Position numbers and translations under genes: made by a program. From Pachyseris speciosa (taxonomy: Eukaryota; Cnidaria; Anthozoa; Scleractinia; Pachyseridae), in assembly GCA_016490735.1 (NCBI GenBank), contig JAEMWC010000031.1, positions 1,326,001-1,390,000 on the forward strand: a DNA stretch of 64,000 nt, given 5' to 3'. Shown in pieces: positions 1 through 11,267 of this stretch; position 1 is the stretch's first letter; each line of letters starts with the position of its first letter. The notes beneath the pieces are model-generated. The model ran no database searches. It was not told the DNA's origin and saw nothing but the letters and a program-made list of their open reading frames with translations.

Positions 1-2027
1 TACTAATAGTCAAAATTTCCAAGACAATGATGAACAGATAGGAGGATAGCGGATCTCCCTGCCTTACCCCCCGCTGAACTTCAAATGGGGCAGTAGAAAA
101 ACCGTTATTCAAAACACAGCTTGATATATTGTTGTAAAATGTGTGAATCCATTGTATAAACGAAGGTCCAAAATGAAAAGCAGACAGAGTTCGAAACAGG
201 AAATCTCTACTTACAGAGTCAAAAGCTTTCTTGAAATCAATAGAGATCAGTCTTCCTTCTACTTGATATTTTTTCGTGTAATCCAAAATATCCTCGATAG
301 ATCTTACAGCGTCACAAACAGTTCTATCTTTGACATATGCACATTGATTATGATGGATAATGCTGGGCAGAACAGCCTCAAGTCTTTTAGCAATGGCTTT
401 TGAGCCAATTTTTACATCAACATTAATAAGCGATATTGGTCTCCAGTTAGCTATATCCCTCCTATCTTTATCTTTTTTTTCAATGAGTGTGATGATAGCT
501 CGCTTCTGCGAGTTCGACAATTCTCCATGATCATATGAGTAATTTAGACTCTCCACCATTAAATTACCTACAATATTCCAAAAAACCTTATAAAATTCTG
601 CCGTTAGGCCATCGTCTCCTGGCGACTTGTTATTTTCAAATAATTGAAGACTCTTAAGGCATTCCTCAGTCGTTAATTTGCCTTCGCAAGTTTTAGCGTC
701 GACTTCAGTGAGTCTTGGCATTTCTGGATTGTCTAGATAAAAGTTTAGCACATTCTCAGAGGGTGTTAGAGAGTCAGTCTTATACAGGTCTGAGTAAAAC
801 TTTTCAATCTCTTGCAATATTTTTTTAGGATCAGTAATTAAAATACCGTCCTCATTGAACACCTTGCGCACAGAGCTTTTAGCTTTTTTGTGGGACTCTA
901 AATTTAAGAAATACTTATTACTCTTTTCTCCCTTTTCATACCAAGTTGCCTTAGATCGAACAATTGCGCCTTGAGCTAAATTTTCATAGATATTGTTATA
1001 CTCTAATTTTAAGATTTCTAATCGTTCAAGGTTTTCTGGGAGGGACATCTCTCACAGTTTTCCTCACAAGTCTTCATAGAGGCCTCAATGTCAGTAATCT
1101 TTTCCCTTCTTTTGCGAGCCCTTTCTTTGCCAAACTTAATCGAGAACTGGCGTATTCTGTATTTAATTAAATCCCATAATATTCTTTTATCGGTAACTTC
1201 CTTAAACTCGTCTAACCATGTTGGCATGGTTTCATTTAAGAGTGTGACAAAATGGGCATCTTCTGCTAAGCTGGCGTTGAATTTCCAGAACGAAGGACCA
1301 TGCTTCTGCCTGTCTATGTTATTAAAATGGAGAATAATTGCCGAATGGTCGGAATTGATCGACGAGATAATGTCAGTCTTTTCGATATCCTCTTGACAGA
1401 CATCACTTATTAGCCAATAATCTAGTCTTCTCTGAATTAATGGCTTTTTTTGCCTCCAAGTGAAACGTTTAGTATCAGGATTTCTTATTCTCCATATATC
1501 TACCAAATCGTAGTCTAGGCATAAATCTTGGATATTTTTAACTGAATCTTTTTTAAAAGGGTTGCCACCAGAGCAGTCGAGGTCGGAATCAAGCGCGACG
1601 TTTAAGTCTCCTCCTATAACTATCTTTTGTTCTTTGTCGACGACGAAATTTTCAATAATCTTATTTAGATTGTCAAAAAAGTGACATTGTTCTTGCACCT
1701 TATTAGGCGCATAAGTATTTACAAACAAAAAATTTGAGCCTTGCACATCAGCTTCTATTACGACGTAGCGACCTTGAACATCCACTTCGACAGATTTTAA
1801 GTTAAAATCTAAGTCGCTTCTTATTAGAACCATTACTCCACAGCTATGATTAGTACCGTGTGAAAAAAAAGCTTACCTTGCCATTGTGTCCTCCAGATTT
1901 CTTCAACTTCCACGGTGGAATATGTTTCTTGAAGAAAAACGATGTCATATTTCCGCTCGTTTAACCACATGAAGAGGGCTTTTCTTTTCTTTGCAGAACG
2001 AATCCCTCGAACATTTAGCGACAGCAA
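1..2027 (-). pseudogene. LINE ORF2: endonuclease and reverse transcriptase, frameshifted
   Basis: Starts at 2027 with LSLNVRGIRSAKKR and FLQETY, shifts frame near 1840, continues with VIGGDLNVALDSDLD, RRLDYWLISD and SDHSAI (all key endonuclease motifs), then shifts again near 1050 into the reverse-transcriptase frame. There SPGDDGLTAEFYK, NWRPISLINVDVKI and RGVRQGDPLS are readable. Two frameshifts and truncation by the window edge leave no complete protein. Confidence 0.85.
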
Positions 2028-2381
2028 TTTGAAATCAGCATATTCCTTTTCGAATGAGAAAATAGTTTATTATTTTACTAGCCATGCAAGATATTATTTG
2101 CACTGAAGAAAAAAATACTGCGCGTAAATAAGAATAGATGAAATGACTTGAATTTGTAAAAAGGTCCCTTGTAGTACAAACATACAATGCACTTAACACT
2201 AAAACACAATAGGAAATTATAAAGACTGCGGATAACTTTATCCGACGTGCAGCCCATGGGATTTGGAACTTTACCTACTCCTAAATTTGAATACGAAATA
2301 TAAAGTGAAAAAGAAAAACGTTCCTATAGCGTCTATAATTTTTAACTCTAAAATAGATTTTAAGCACGGCATTACATTACA

Positions 2382-3239
2382 TTAGATAGGAATAAAATGT
2401 CCATCAATATATAGCTTGTCGGGTTCCTTCTTGTCAAATGACGCAAATTTTCCTTCTTCTCTTGCCTTTTTCAATTTTGGCCATTGCTTCTTGCGTCTTT
2501 CCTGAATTTCTCTTGGCAAATCTGAGAATACTCTCACCTCAATATCATCTTTGACTTCGAGTGCTCTCCTGAGTGTACGTTCCCGGTCGGGAAATCTTAA
2601 AAATCGCGCGATAATCGGTCTGTTTACACCAGTTTTCTTCTTACCAATTCGATGCACGCGCTGAAACTCTATGTCCCTTGCGCCATCGAGTTCTAGCTCC
2701 CTCTCTAGAAACTGATAAATAACTTTACTAGTGTCTTCTTCAGTGCCGGTCGATTCGGGGATGCCCAGGAACCGCAAATTCTCCCTTCTGTTGTATACTT
2801 CTTGATAAAGACAGCGATCATTTGACAGTTTGATCTCTTTCTCGTTCTCACCAATCTTTTCTCGTAACGCTTGTATTTCAGTGTTTAAGTTATTGAGTCC
2901 TGCGTCCATGTCATCAGTCGCTTTATTCAATAGAGTTGTCTTGCTTTGTAACGTAATTATATCTGCTTGGACGCCATTCAAAGCTGTTTCTAAGCGTTGC
3001 ACTTTCTCGAATACCCCATCTAATTTGCCTTCCACGCTTGTAAGCCTCTCTAGAATTTGTTGAAGTTGCTGAGCAATAATTTCCGTCATGGGCAAAGTGG
3101 AGTTCACGCCGTTACCTTTGGCGCTTGATTCGATTTCTGTGTTGCTTGCTTCGCAGATTCTCTTACCGTCAGGAGAAACAGTTTCCGAGCCACTGCTATT
3201 TCTAGTTTTTCGTTTCGAATTGCTGGACAGTTCAGCCAT
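2382..3239 (-). CDS. LINE ORF1 protein (L1-ORF1p-like)
   Basis: 285 residues, uninterrupted. A basic Ser-rich N-terminus (1-50) is followed by a long coiled coil (about 55-145: heptads through ILERLTSVEGKLDGVFEKVQ and ALREKIGENEKEI). Then comes an RRM-like region (YNRRENLRFLGIPES) and a basic C-terminal domain with FQRVHRIGKKK and PIIARFLRFPDRERTLR. This layout matches the Transposase_22 family, which forms trimeric RNA chaperones. Being intact while ORF2 is broken, the copy is young but dead in cis. Confidence 0.85.
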   Translation of the reverse strand: MAELSSNSKRKTRNSSGSETVSPDGKRICEASNTEIESSAKGNGVNSTLPMTEIIAQQLQQILERLTSVEGKLDGVFEKVQRLETALNGVQADIITLQSKTTLLNKATDDMDAGLNNLNTEIQALREKIGENEKEIKLSNDRCLYQEVYNRRENLRFLGIPESTGTEEDTSKVIYQFLERELELDGARDIEFQRVHRIGKKKTGVNRPIIARFLRFPDRERTLRRALEVKDDIEVRVFSDLPREIQERRKKQWPKLKKAREEGKFASFDKKEPDKLYIDGHFIPI

Positions 3240-3701
3240 GCAATGAAGGAGACGCTAAAAAAGATAAATATATTTCGACATACAAACGAAGCGGAGCGGG
3301 CGAAAAACACGTCTTCACTCCTCCATGGTCGGCCTAGACCCCCAATGACAACTCAAGGTGCCGGTAATCTGATTACAACGTGATCCTTTCGCTCATTCGT
3401 GGACCTGCTTGTTTATCCCTTAAACCTTGTCATCGGCTTGGCTTCTGCGGCCCAGGGTTGTTCTACACAACACTTTTGGTGATGATTGGGAGTAACACAA
3501 TGCCTCGCCAATTCAGACCTGTTCTCACCAACGCTTATGTTGGTCTTTTAGTGTCTTTTAGTGTTGTCCGTCCTTGCTCTTTACAACAAATCTCTGGAAC
3601 CCGGCTTTAGGCTGTAGTTCCCCTTAACATCGCGATGAGGCACCCCTTGCGGGGTGGAGAAAATTGGAGAAAACTACCACTTCGACTTTATATGAAGGTT
3701 A

Positions 3702-4255
<554 letters not shown>

Positions 4256-4964
4256 TTTTTTTGCTACGAACGGATCCATCAGAACCGTATGCGATCTTTT
4301 ATTCCTATTGCTACCTGAACGCAAACATAGAAATCCAAAGAAATTCATATCTTGCTCTTGTTATTCAAAACCTTTTGAATCGTAGGGGACAAGAGTATCT
4401 GACCGCCAACAATGTCTCAAAAGCGAATGCTGATGACATCACATCTGTGCCAGACGTGATCCTACACAACTGTACGAAATTGCTTAGGCCGGCACAAACA
4501 TGCTTTATATGCTCTTTGTATGATTGCTTTGAATCTCGATAGATTTATCGGAGAACGATTTGCCTCGCGAGTTCTTTTAACAAGACAGTTAGTCTGTTTC
4601 ATACTTAATTATTTAAACTTATGACAGCTTTTGTACTTTTCGCGTGCTCTCAAATCCAGCAATAATCTATTTTTTAACTGTTCATATAAATACTCCTAAT
4701 CCAAATCCATTGTAACCGTTACCAGTCTAGAAGATCCATGAGGAAATGTTTTGAAACTAAGGAGTTTTACTGTTTTAAGAAATCGTGACGTGAAATGTAT
4801 GAGCAGCAATTAGTCATAGACAGGCTTCTCAACCTCCACAAGAGGTTACTCAGCTGAAAAACTTATTATTTTCCCCGATTTGATTATGAGTTCGCCCACA
4901 TGTGCCTTATATATTCAGACAAAACTGCAAAACCATTATGTCCTCTCATGATCAGCTGTGATAC

Positions 4965-5139
4965 CTGTATGAATGCCAATCCGCAGTTGCACCTTTTTGT
5001 GTCTCATGTGAGGAATGGTGAAGTCCTTAACACAGCTCAGCAAGTTTAGCGCCATTGAAGCAATCTCGCCAGCGTGCTTGTCGCCGTTGCGCACTGGAAG
5101 TCCTGACACTACCATATAGGCGTCACCAATAGTCTCAAC
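4965..5139 (-). CDS. Receptor guanylate cyclase exon: cyclase domain, second metal-binding aspartate
   Basis: Encodes [20 protein letters not shown], then a helix and RIGIHTG. The aspartate in GDAYMV is the second metal ligand. The glutamate of 'vETIGDAY' is the residue that in guanylate cyclases selects guanine. Acceptor cttctgcag, donor gtatca, leaving phase 1. Confidence 0.92.
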
Positions 5140-5212
5140 CTGCAGAAGATTCATAAATGATTATGTACTCTTCCACCTTAATTTCGATGTCATAGCTTGA
5201 GACTTACCTCCA

Positions 5213-5290
5213 ACAGCCCATTTCCGCATTAGCTTTGGTCTCTTTTTCAAAGCGAGGCCTGGTGCACAACCATTCGTATGAAAATGAGTG
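5213..5290. repeat. Fragment of the foldback MITE seen complete at 14705
   Basis: The text 'ctttttcaaagcgag.cctggtgc' and the preceding 'catttccg.attagctttggtctc' match one arm of the palindrome at 14705-14903. Only one arm is present. Confidence 0.5.
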
Positions 5291-5329
5291 TAATAAAAAC
5301 TTGAATGAACTTTCTCTGGCTAAAAATAT

Positions 5330-5475
5330 TTCAAAAAAATTGCAAGCTTTCGAACACTAGAACTGTGGTCTTCAACGTTCAAAAAAATGAATGAAGTAAA
5401 AATTCGGAGAATATATGTTGAGATAAAAAATGATAACAATGAGTGAAATTAGGGATAAAAAGGTGATTAAGAAGT
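5330..5475. repeat. Inverted partner of the 7568-7735 repeat
   Basis: This stretch contains 'gctttcgaacactagaactg', 'aatgaatgaagtaaaaa' and 'agggataaaaaggtgatta'. All three recur in reverse order on the other strand at 7568-7735, enclosing LINE and Penelope-like fragments. Confidence 0.65.
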
Positions 5476-5499
5476 AATATATCAAAAACTCGTGCTTTT

Positions 5500-6492
5500 C
5501 ACTCGAAACTACACTGAATCAAGACATAGAGAGATTAACCCGCTGGTTCACTGTAAATTACCTGCAAGTAAACACTGCTAAATCTCAGGCAATGTCACTG
5601 GGGAAATCTCAGTACCCATACAATCTTTTTATTGGGGACATGTCCATTGAAATTGAACGAATCCTCAAGATTCTTGGCGTTACACTGGATCGGGATTTGT
5701 CCTTCAAGGCCCACGTTGCAATCATGCTGGAGAAGGCGTATGCTAAGATAGCCGCACTGCGGAGAATTAAGCGCTTAGTTCCTTCAGACGTAATGATTTC
5801 TCTTTATAAAGCTTACGTATTGCCGCATTTAGAATACTGTTGCCCACTACTTCTGGGCATATCTAAAGCCTTGAAAAATAACATGGAACGTACCAATCAT
5901 TATGCGATCAAGACATTACTGAATCTTGGTAATTCGGCCACCTATAACTTTTGCCTAGCAATGGCGGCTATGGATACGCTTGAGCAAAGACGAATACTAC
6001 AATCGCTTATTCTTTTTTTCAAGTATTTTAAACTAGATGGCCCAAATTATATCTCTCAATTTTTTACACCTCGATTAACTAAATACAATTTACGAGGCAG
6101 TGGTTTAAATGTTGTGCAGCCTCAATATAACAGCCTTGTTATGCACAACTCCTATTTGTACATGATTGCACACATATGGAATCGTTTACCAGATGTCGCC
6201 AAATCCTCGACCACCTTAGCACAATTTCGTGCTCGCCTGAAATGTGTTAAATTCACAGGGTGCCAGTGTATGAACTGTATATAATCTTCTAATTTTACAT
6301 TTTTACATTCTCTTGATGTACTTAATAGTTAGGTTTTTATATTTGTATGTGCATAATTCACAATTTACCTTGTTTTGTAATTTTAGTTTGTCGAGCGTTT
6401 TTAACATGAGCCTCTGGCTCGGAAGATTGTGCAAACACTTCCCACGTTCTTCGACATTAAATAAACTATTACTATTACTATTACTATTCGTG
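5500..6492 (+). mobile_element. 5'-truncated LINE (CR1/jockey-like) with (ATTACT)n tail
   Basis: Carries the C-terminal part of a reverse-transcriptase polyprotein: 5592-6284 is open for 230 codons with LGVTLDRDLSFKAHV, LYKAYVLPHLEYCCPL and HIWNRLPDVAKSSTTL near the end. The 3' end is a short simple repeat (attactattact) rather than poly(A), as in CR1/L2-type LINEs. The polymerase core is absent. Confidence 0.8.
5592..6284 (+). pseudogene. LINE reverse-transcriptase C-terminal fragment (230 codons, open)
   Basis: Only the post-catalytic 'thumb' region is present. Key text includes SPLYKAY-like LYKAYVLPHLEY and the terminal HIWNRLP..A.SSTTLAQFRARL. The frame is unbroken but lacks an initiation context and all catalytic residues; it cannot act alone. 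Confidence 0.75.
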
Positions 6493-7195
6493 TTTCATCA
6501 GGGGTTCCAAACACCGAGAAACAGATGAAAGCACGACGCCGAAGGCGGAGTGCTTTTATGGTTTCGTGTTTATATGGCTTTATATGTTTATATGGCTTCT
6601 CAATCACGCATAAAAATACAATGCAATATAGCAAATATATTGTCTGTATAATTAGCACCGATTGTTTTTAGGAACAGAAAGGAATACATTCTTTCGCCTT
6701 TTTCACAACTCGTTCCCTGCGTACATTTTGTAGGAGTTGTTTGTTTCGTGTCACATGATGGCGGAGATCAAGGACGGAGCGAGTCGTTTTCGTCCGCCTA
6801 AAACTTTATCTGTGGACCACATTACAGCTTATGAGGTCGTTTCTGCTTCTACAAAGTACAAAACAGATTGGTTTTGAACATTTTTAGACAATGGCAGCTG
6901 GAAAGGGAGACGAAAGTACCGATTTTAGATCATATTCTGGCGGTCTTGAACTGCAAAGAATGATTACTGTAATCCTGGAAGTTAATAAACATTTGTTCAA
7001 GTACTGCATTCTTTTGGAAATTGATTTCCAAGGACACGTGTTTGGATATCCTGTTTGGATATCTAATCACGCGTGTTTGGATCTGTTCTTTACCAGGTAT
7101 CAAGGAGCATCCATGTGACCCAAATGAGGCCACACAATTGGTTAATTACCTCATGCATTATTAATGAGTTTCGGAATTTTAAAAAAGTATGCGAT
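6493..7195. other. No gene recognised
   Basis: AT-rich intron sequence. Small overlapping ORFs on both strands at 6891-7133 are not recognisable and look like chance frames. Confidence 0.4.
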
Positions 7196-7199
7196 ATTG

Positions 7200-7560
7200 T
7201 CCTGGAAGTGGGCAAGAGTTATCGTCCGCATAAGGCGTGATGGAAGTGTGCCAAGATGCTAGAAATTTCCTGATGCGGAAATCTCCTTTGTCAATGATCG
7301 ACGCATTGTTGAAGTCAATAACGTGGTTGTGAGACCAAGCATGATTGGCAATTCTGGAGCCTTTCGCCGCTGTCTTCGTATTCCTAATATGTTCTTTTTT
7401 CCTTGTGGCAAAGGAACTGCCTGTTTCGCCAATGAACAGTTGCCACAGGGGATTTTGTAGACAACATCGGGTTGTGAAGCTAATGGGGGTCGTGACTTAG
7501 GAATCGGAAACTCTTGTTGGAGCTTTTTCAATGGCCTGTTAACAGGACAATATACTTTTT
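7200..7560 (-). mobile_element. Penelope-like element fragment with GIY-YIG endonuclease
   Basis: On the minus strand, ASQPDVVYKIPCGNC is followed, after one frameshift, by FIGETG, RKKEH, ANHAWSHNHVID and FRIRKFL. This is the GIY-YIG endonuclease module of Penelope-like retroelements, including the CxxC insertion (CGNC). The reverse-transcriptase part is missing; the fragment stops near 7560 where an unrelated repeat begins. Confidence 0.8.
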
Positions 7561-7567
7561 ACCAAAT

Positions 7568-7735
7568 ATTCTTAATCACCTTTTTATCCCTAATTTCACT
7601 CCATTGTTATAATTTTTATCTCATCACATATTCTTCGATTTTTTACTTCATTCATTTTTTTGCCCGTTGAAGACCACAGTTCTAGTGTTCGAAAGCTTGC
7701 AATTTTTAATATTTTTAGCCAGAGAACGTCCATTC
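7568..7735. repeat. Inverted partner of the 5330-5475 repeat
   Basis: Reverse-complement copy of the 5330-5475 stretch. No coding content recognised. Confidence 0.65.
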
Positions 7736-7807
7736 AAGTTTTTTTTCATGACTCATCCGCGTTCCTTAATGGCCTATTAGTGAATGACTGGCCTGCCACC
7801 ATTTTTA

Positions 7808-7851
7808 TAGTCTCCTACGCAGCCGTTCTTTGTCTCGTCACGCAACGCTCC
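7808..7851. repeat. Short repeat, inverted copy at 8899-8946
   Basis: The text 'tctcctacgcagccgttctt' through 'gtcacgcaacgctcc' recurs as its reverse complement at 8899-8946. The flanks differ, so these are probably remnants of two insertions of one short element. Confidence 0.7.
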
Positions 7852-8898
7852 TCGCCACTAACGGCTGCTGAAAACCGAACCACACAAAACCGAACCAAAC
7901 ACTTTGTGTTTGCGGTCTAACGAATTAACCAATCAGGTATCACAAAAATGACAATGAGGTCAGAGGAAACAGCATGCTTTTCATTCTGTCAGCGATGTCT
8001 CGGACTCTGGTCATGGATGGAACAATTCCTAAGAAGATTGTCCATAGTGTCTTACGTGATCATCGCCGTCGGCAATGCAAATCACGATAAATACTGATAC
8101 AGGCAAAAGTTCACTCAATTGTCAACAAATCATTCAATCGTTGTGGATGTGAGGTGTTTTTCAAACAGCAGCGAATTGTTCATTTGCAGTGGACGCTATC
8201 TGTAAATGATGTGGCCGGGTACTCTGTAATCTGGCCCAGAAATGTTTGCTACAAGCGGTTGACAAAGTTCCAACGGGCTTCGTAAAAAGAAATTCAACGA
8301 GAAAGAGAGGAAGTCGTCAGTAAAAGGGAACCTCCAAGAGCAAAGCGATTCCTACGAGCTACAGACGAGATACGAAATATTCCCGATGGAGAGACTGACC
8401 GAGCGAAAGCATCTAAATCCCTGCAATTTGGTAAAGGCAAAGCTAGCGCTCGTATTTCTTCTCCTATTGACTCCTAAAAGCGGGACTAGGGCGCCTATGA
8501 CTTACGTTCCTGGCTTCCTATCTCCGATTCAAAGACACGCGGCCTACAATCTCGTGTTGAGTGTATTACCAAATCAAAATATGACAAGTCCCGAAAAAAA
8601 TTGTCACATTCATTTGGTCCACGATTAACCTCAACACCAAACTCGTCTACTCGGAAACAAAGTCAAGTGCAATTACTGGTAAAGTTCTACTATCCTAGTA
8701 AAAACGTAAACAAACCGCTAACCGTTTCCTATCACTCCACTGTAGTCCATTGTTAGCGCACGCTGGACACCGATATAAACTAGGCTGTGATTGGATGTAC
8801 GCCGAACTGAGGAATTGGCGCGTACACTTTCCAGAAAATGGAAGGCTGATCCTGATTGGCTAATAGTCGGGAAAGGAATGTGGTTCGGTTGTGGCGAC

Positions 8899-8946
8899 GG
8901 GAGCGTTGCGTGACGAGACAAAGAACGGCTGCGTAGGAGACTACCA
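8899..8946. repeat. Short repeat, inverted copy of 7808-7851
   Basis: Reverse complement of the repeat at 7808-7851, about 45 bases with very few differences. Confidence 0.7.
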
Positions 8947-9000
8947 TTTTCAGGACACTTAGCAAAAGCCTACACAAACACATACATTCTCGCCCTTATA

Positions 9001-9076
9001 GGGGGACAGGGGGGTAAGCAAATGACAAGGTAATACGGAGGTATTACCTTGTCATTTGCTTACCCCCTGTCCCCCT
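9001..9076. repeat. Near-perfect 36-bp-arm palindrome with 4-base loop
   Basis: Arms run 9001-9036 and 9041-9076 around the loop ggag, with one single-base difference in a G run. It would form a very stable hairpin or cruciform. It is too short to encode anything and is probably a foldback remnant. Confidence 0.85.
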
Positions 9077-9119
9077 CCCTCATCCCCCATGCCCCTATCC
9101 CCCTTAGCAATGTTAATAG

Positions 9120-9510
9120 CTAATTCAACATCCTATTTCAAGAAATGAGCCCGTCTTGTCTTAAGGATTTGCTCCCACCTAGAGTCTGTGAGAGACCTCA
9201 ATTAACTCTTCGTTCCTCTCAAATTTTACTTATTTCCCTGTGCGCACAGAGCGCTCTCTGTACTGTGGCTTTGATGATGAGGCAAAAACTCATTTCTTTT
9301 TACAATGTCCTAATTATGCTGCCTCTCACTGCTGCTGCTCGTACTGTTTGTAATCAATTGTTTAGATATTCTGACAAGCAAAAACTTTTTCTCTTTGGCT
9401 CACCTGAACTGACAAATAGTGAAAACATTGAAATTTTCTCTTATGTTCAGCACTTTATAAGAGAATCAAACCGTTTTTCCTTTTCCTTTTCTTGTCATTA
9501 TAACTAACTT
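9120..9510 (+). mobile_element. LINE C-terminal fragment
   Basis: The plus strand reads LPPRVCERPQLTLRSSQ and, in a shifted frame, a zinc-knuckle-like C..DDEAKTHFFLQCPNY stretch. Further on comes FLFGSPELTNSENIEIFSY. These are typical of the end of non-LTR reverse-transcriptase ORFs. Frameshifted and truncated. Confidence 0.6.
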
Positions 9511-9742
9511 AAAACTTGTGTCCGTGTCCGTGTTAGTCCTGTGTTGTAATTTAAAGTTTAGTTGTAAGCCCCCAGGTGATGAGCATGTGAAATAGTCTGA
9601 AGATTTTTGGCCATCATTGTAGATAAGCAGTTACTAACTGCGTTCTGGTCCATAGTGAGATGAATATAAGATCAGTCTTAAACTTGGACGTAAAACGGTT
9701 GGGTAAGACACTGCAATTATTCTTACTACAGAAGTATACTAC

Positions 9743-9811
9743 CTTGTATACATCGTGGTTATCAATCACTTCGTCAAAGCATGTGTAGAGTTCGTTCAGC
9801 AATTTCACTAC
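9743..9811 (-). CDS. Receptor guanylate cyclase exon: cyclase domain, 23 codons
   Basis: Encodes VVKLLNELYTCFDEVIDNHD and VYK, matching v..LNdLYt.FD.iid..[12 protein letters not shown]. Acceptor tatccag, donor gtagta. It fits between STPIQ and VETIGDAY with no gap. Confidence 0.9.
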
Positions 9812-9849
9812 CTGGATAACATAGAAGACAAAAACAGTGAATTTGCTGC

Positions 9850-10440
9850 TCATAATTTCTACTTACTTGGCTTCAGATATTTACAATTTTGCCCCAAATG
9901 TTGCAATCGATTAATTAAGTGGGAATTACAACTTACTCCAACGTTTTTTTTATCACGTTTTGGCCTTTATTCTTATTACGTTCACACAGGAGCTCAAGAT
10001 TTCACGTAAAACCATTAACAGTGAGGTTACCTTAAGGATTTTTTAATAGATGCAGAGATCGCTTAAAACGTACACAGTGCCAAATATCAGGTTTAGTACC
10101 ATAGACTAAATGAAGTAATATTAGTACAGGCTCAGCAACAATAAACAGGTGACTGTACGCTACGGGATTCGTTATGGGAAACCTCCTTTGAGCACTGTCA
10201 CTCAGTTCGAGCTCTATGTCTTAGGACCCAAGTAAGACTGTGACGTTTGGTTGTCAGCAATGTGATGACTTCTCTTGCTAATAGACCCTCATTACCTGCA
10301 ACATAACTCTTGCGTTTTTCCAGAATACCCGAGGTGAAAAGTAACATCGATAACTCGATCAACAACATAAAAGGAGTCATTAGGTTACTTTCTGAAGTGT
10401 TATGTGTTCCTCAGAATGATGGCTGACAAGTCGGAGGTTT
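9850..10440. other. Intron of the cyclase gene, no other feature seen
   Basis: Lies between the 9743-9811 and 10447-10570 exons. Only short chance ORFs. Confidence 0.5.
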
Positions 10441-10446
10441 AATTAC

Positions 10447-10570
10447 CTGTATAGGAGTACTCTGTGATGCCACACTCGTGAAGCCTACAATATCACTGAA
10501 GAAAATTGTCACACTCGAAAAGCTTTCAGCCTCAACTGGCTTCCCAACCTTTAATTCGTCAGCTATCGAT
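10447..10570 (-). CDS. Receptor guanylate cyclase exon: cyclase domain, first metal-binding aspartate
   Basis: Encodes [19 protein letters not shown] then [27 protein letters not shown] carries the first metal-binding aspartate of class III cyclases. The AA|A lysine junction to MLPK fits across a 27-kb intron. Acceptor attcaaacag, donor gtaatt. Confidence 0.92.
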
Positions 10571-11267
10571 CTGTTTGAATAAGAAATATTTAACACCTGC
10601 TTGAATTAAACATCCATATGTGTTCTTCGAAACGGGTGCATAGCGGTTGCTGTTAGCACCAGTTATTATTTCACAAAAGGGTCCTATTCTTATACACCCC
10701 CAAACATGACCCTATAATTCCTTCGTCCCCCTTCACAACTTTGCCCGTCAACACACCAACCATATCTCCTTGGTTGGTTCTCAGTTCCTAGAGTTGGTTC
10801 TCAGTTCCAGAGTACGTTTGCCTGAAAAGCTAGAAACGTTGGACACAAATGTAGGAAAAACGGAAAACAACCGTCGACTACTTACTTGTTTCGCGAAAAT
10901 AGCGTAGAAGCCTGGCTTACGCCCACATGGCGTGTTAGCTTCATTGTAACCTTAACTTCGTTGAAAATCGATGATGTGTATTGGCTGCCATGTTTTCCAG
11001 ATACTCTGGCACTCTGAACGACAGAATTTAGTGAAGAACAATCGCAAAAGTAAATACGTGATTCCCATGTTCCGGATTACGTTTGGAAAAGGAGATGAAA
11101 CAAAGCCTGTGAAGTTTGAGTAAATTCGTTATACTCGAGGTTTAACGATTGCGGCGCGCGATGCACTTTGGATGAAAATGAGGTTTCAAATGTGAAATAA
11201 AACAAAATCCAGTTGAAACCAAACTGCTTCCCTTGTACTAATTATAAAACAAGCCTTGTTATATTAA

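Larger units (their letters stand above)
1..3330 (-). mobile_element. Tx1/L1-clade non-LTR retrotransposon, 3' end outside the window
   Basis: Two-ORF LINE on the minus strand, here in an intron downstream of the last placed cyclase exon. ORF1 (2382-3239) is intact, with an L1-ORF1-like layout; ORF2 (2027 to before base 1) has an AP-like endonuclease and the N-terminal half of a reverse transcriptase. The right edge near 3330 is approximate. The catalytic FADD box and 3' tail would lie left of base 1. Confidence 0.85.
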
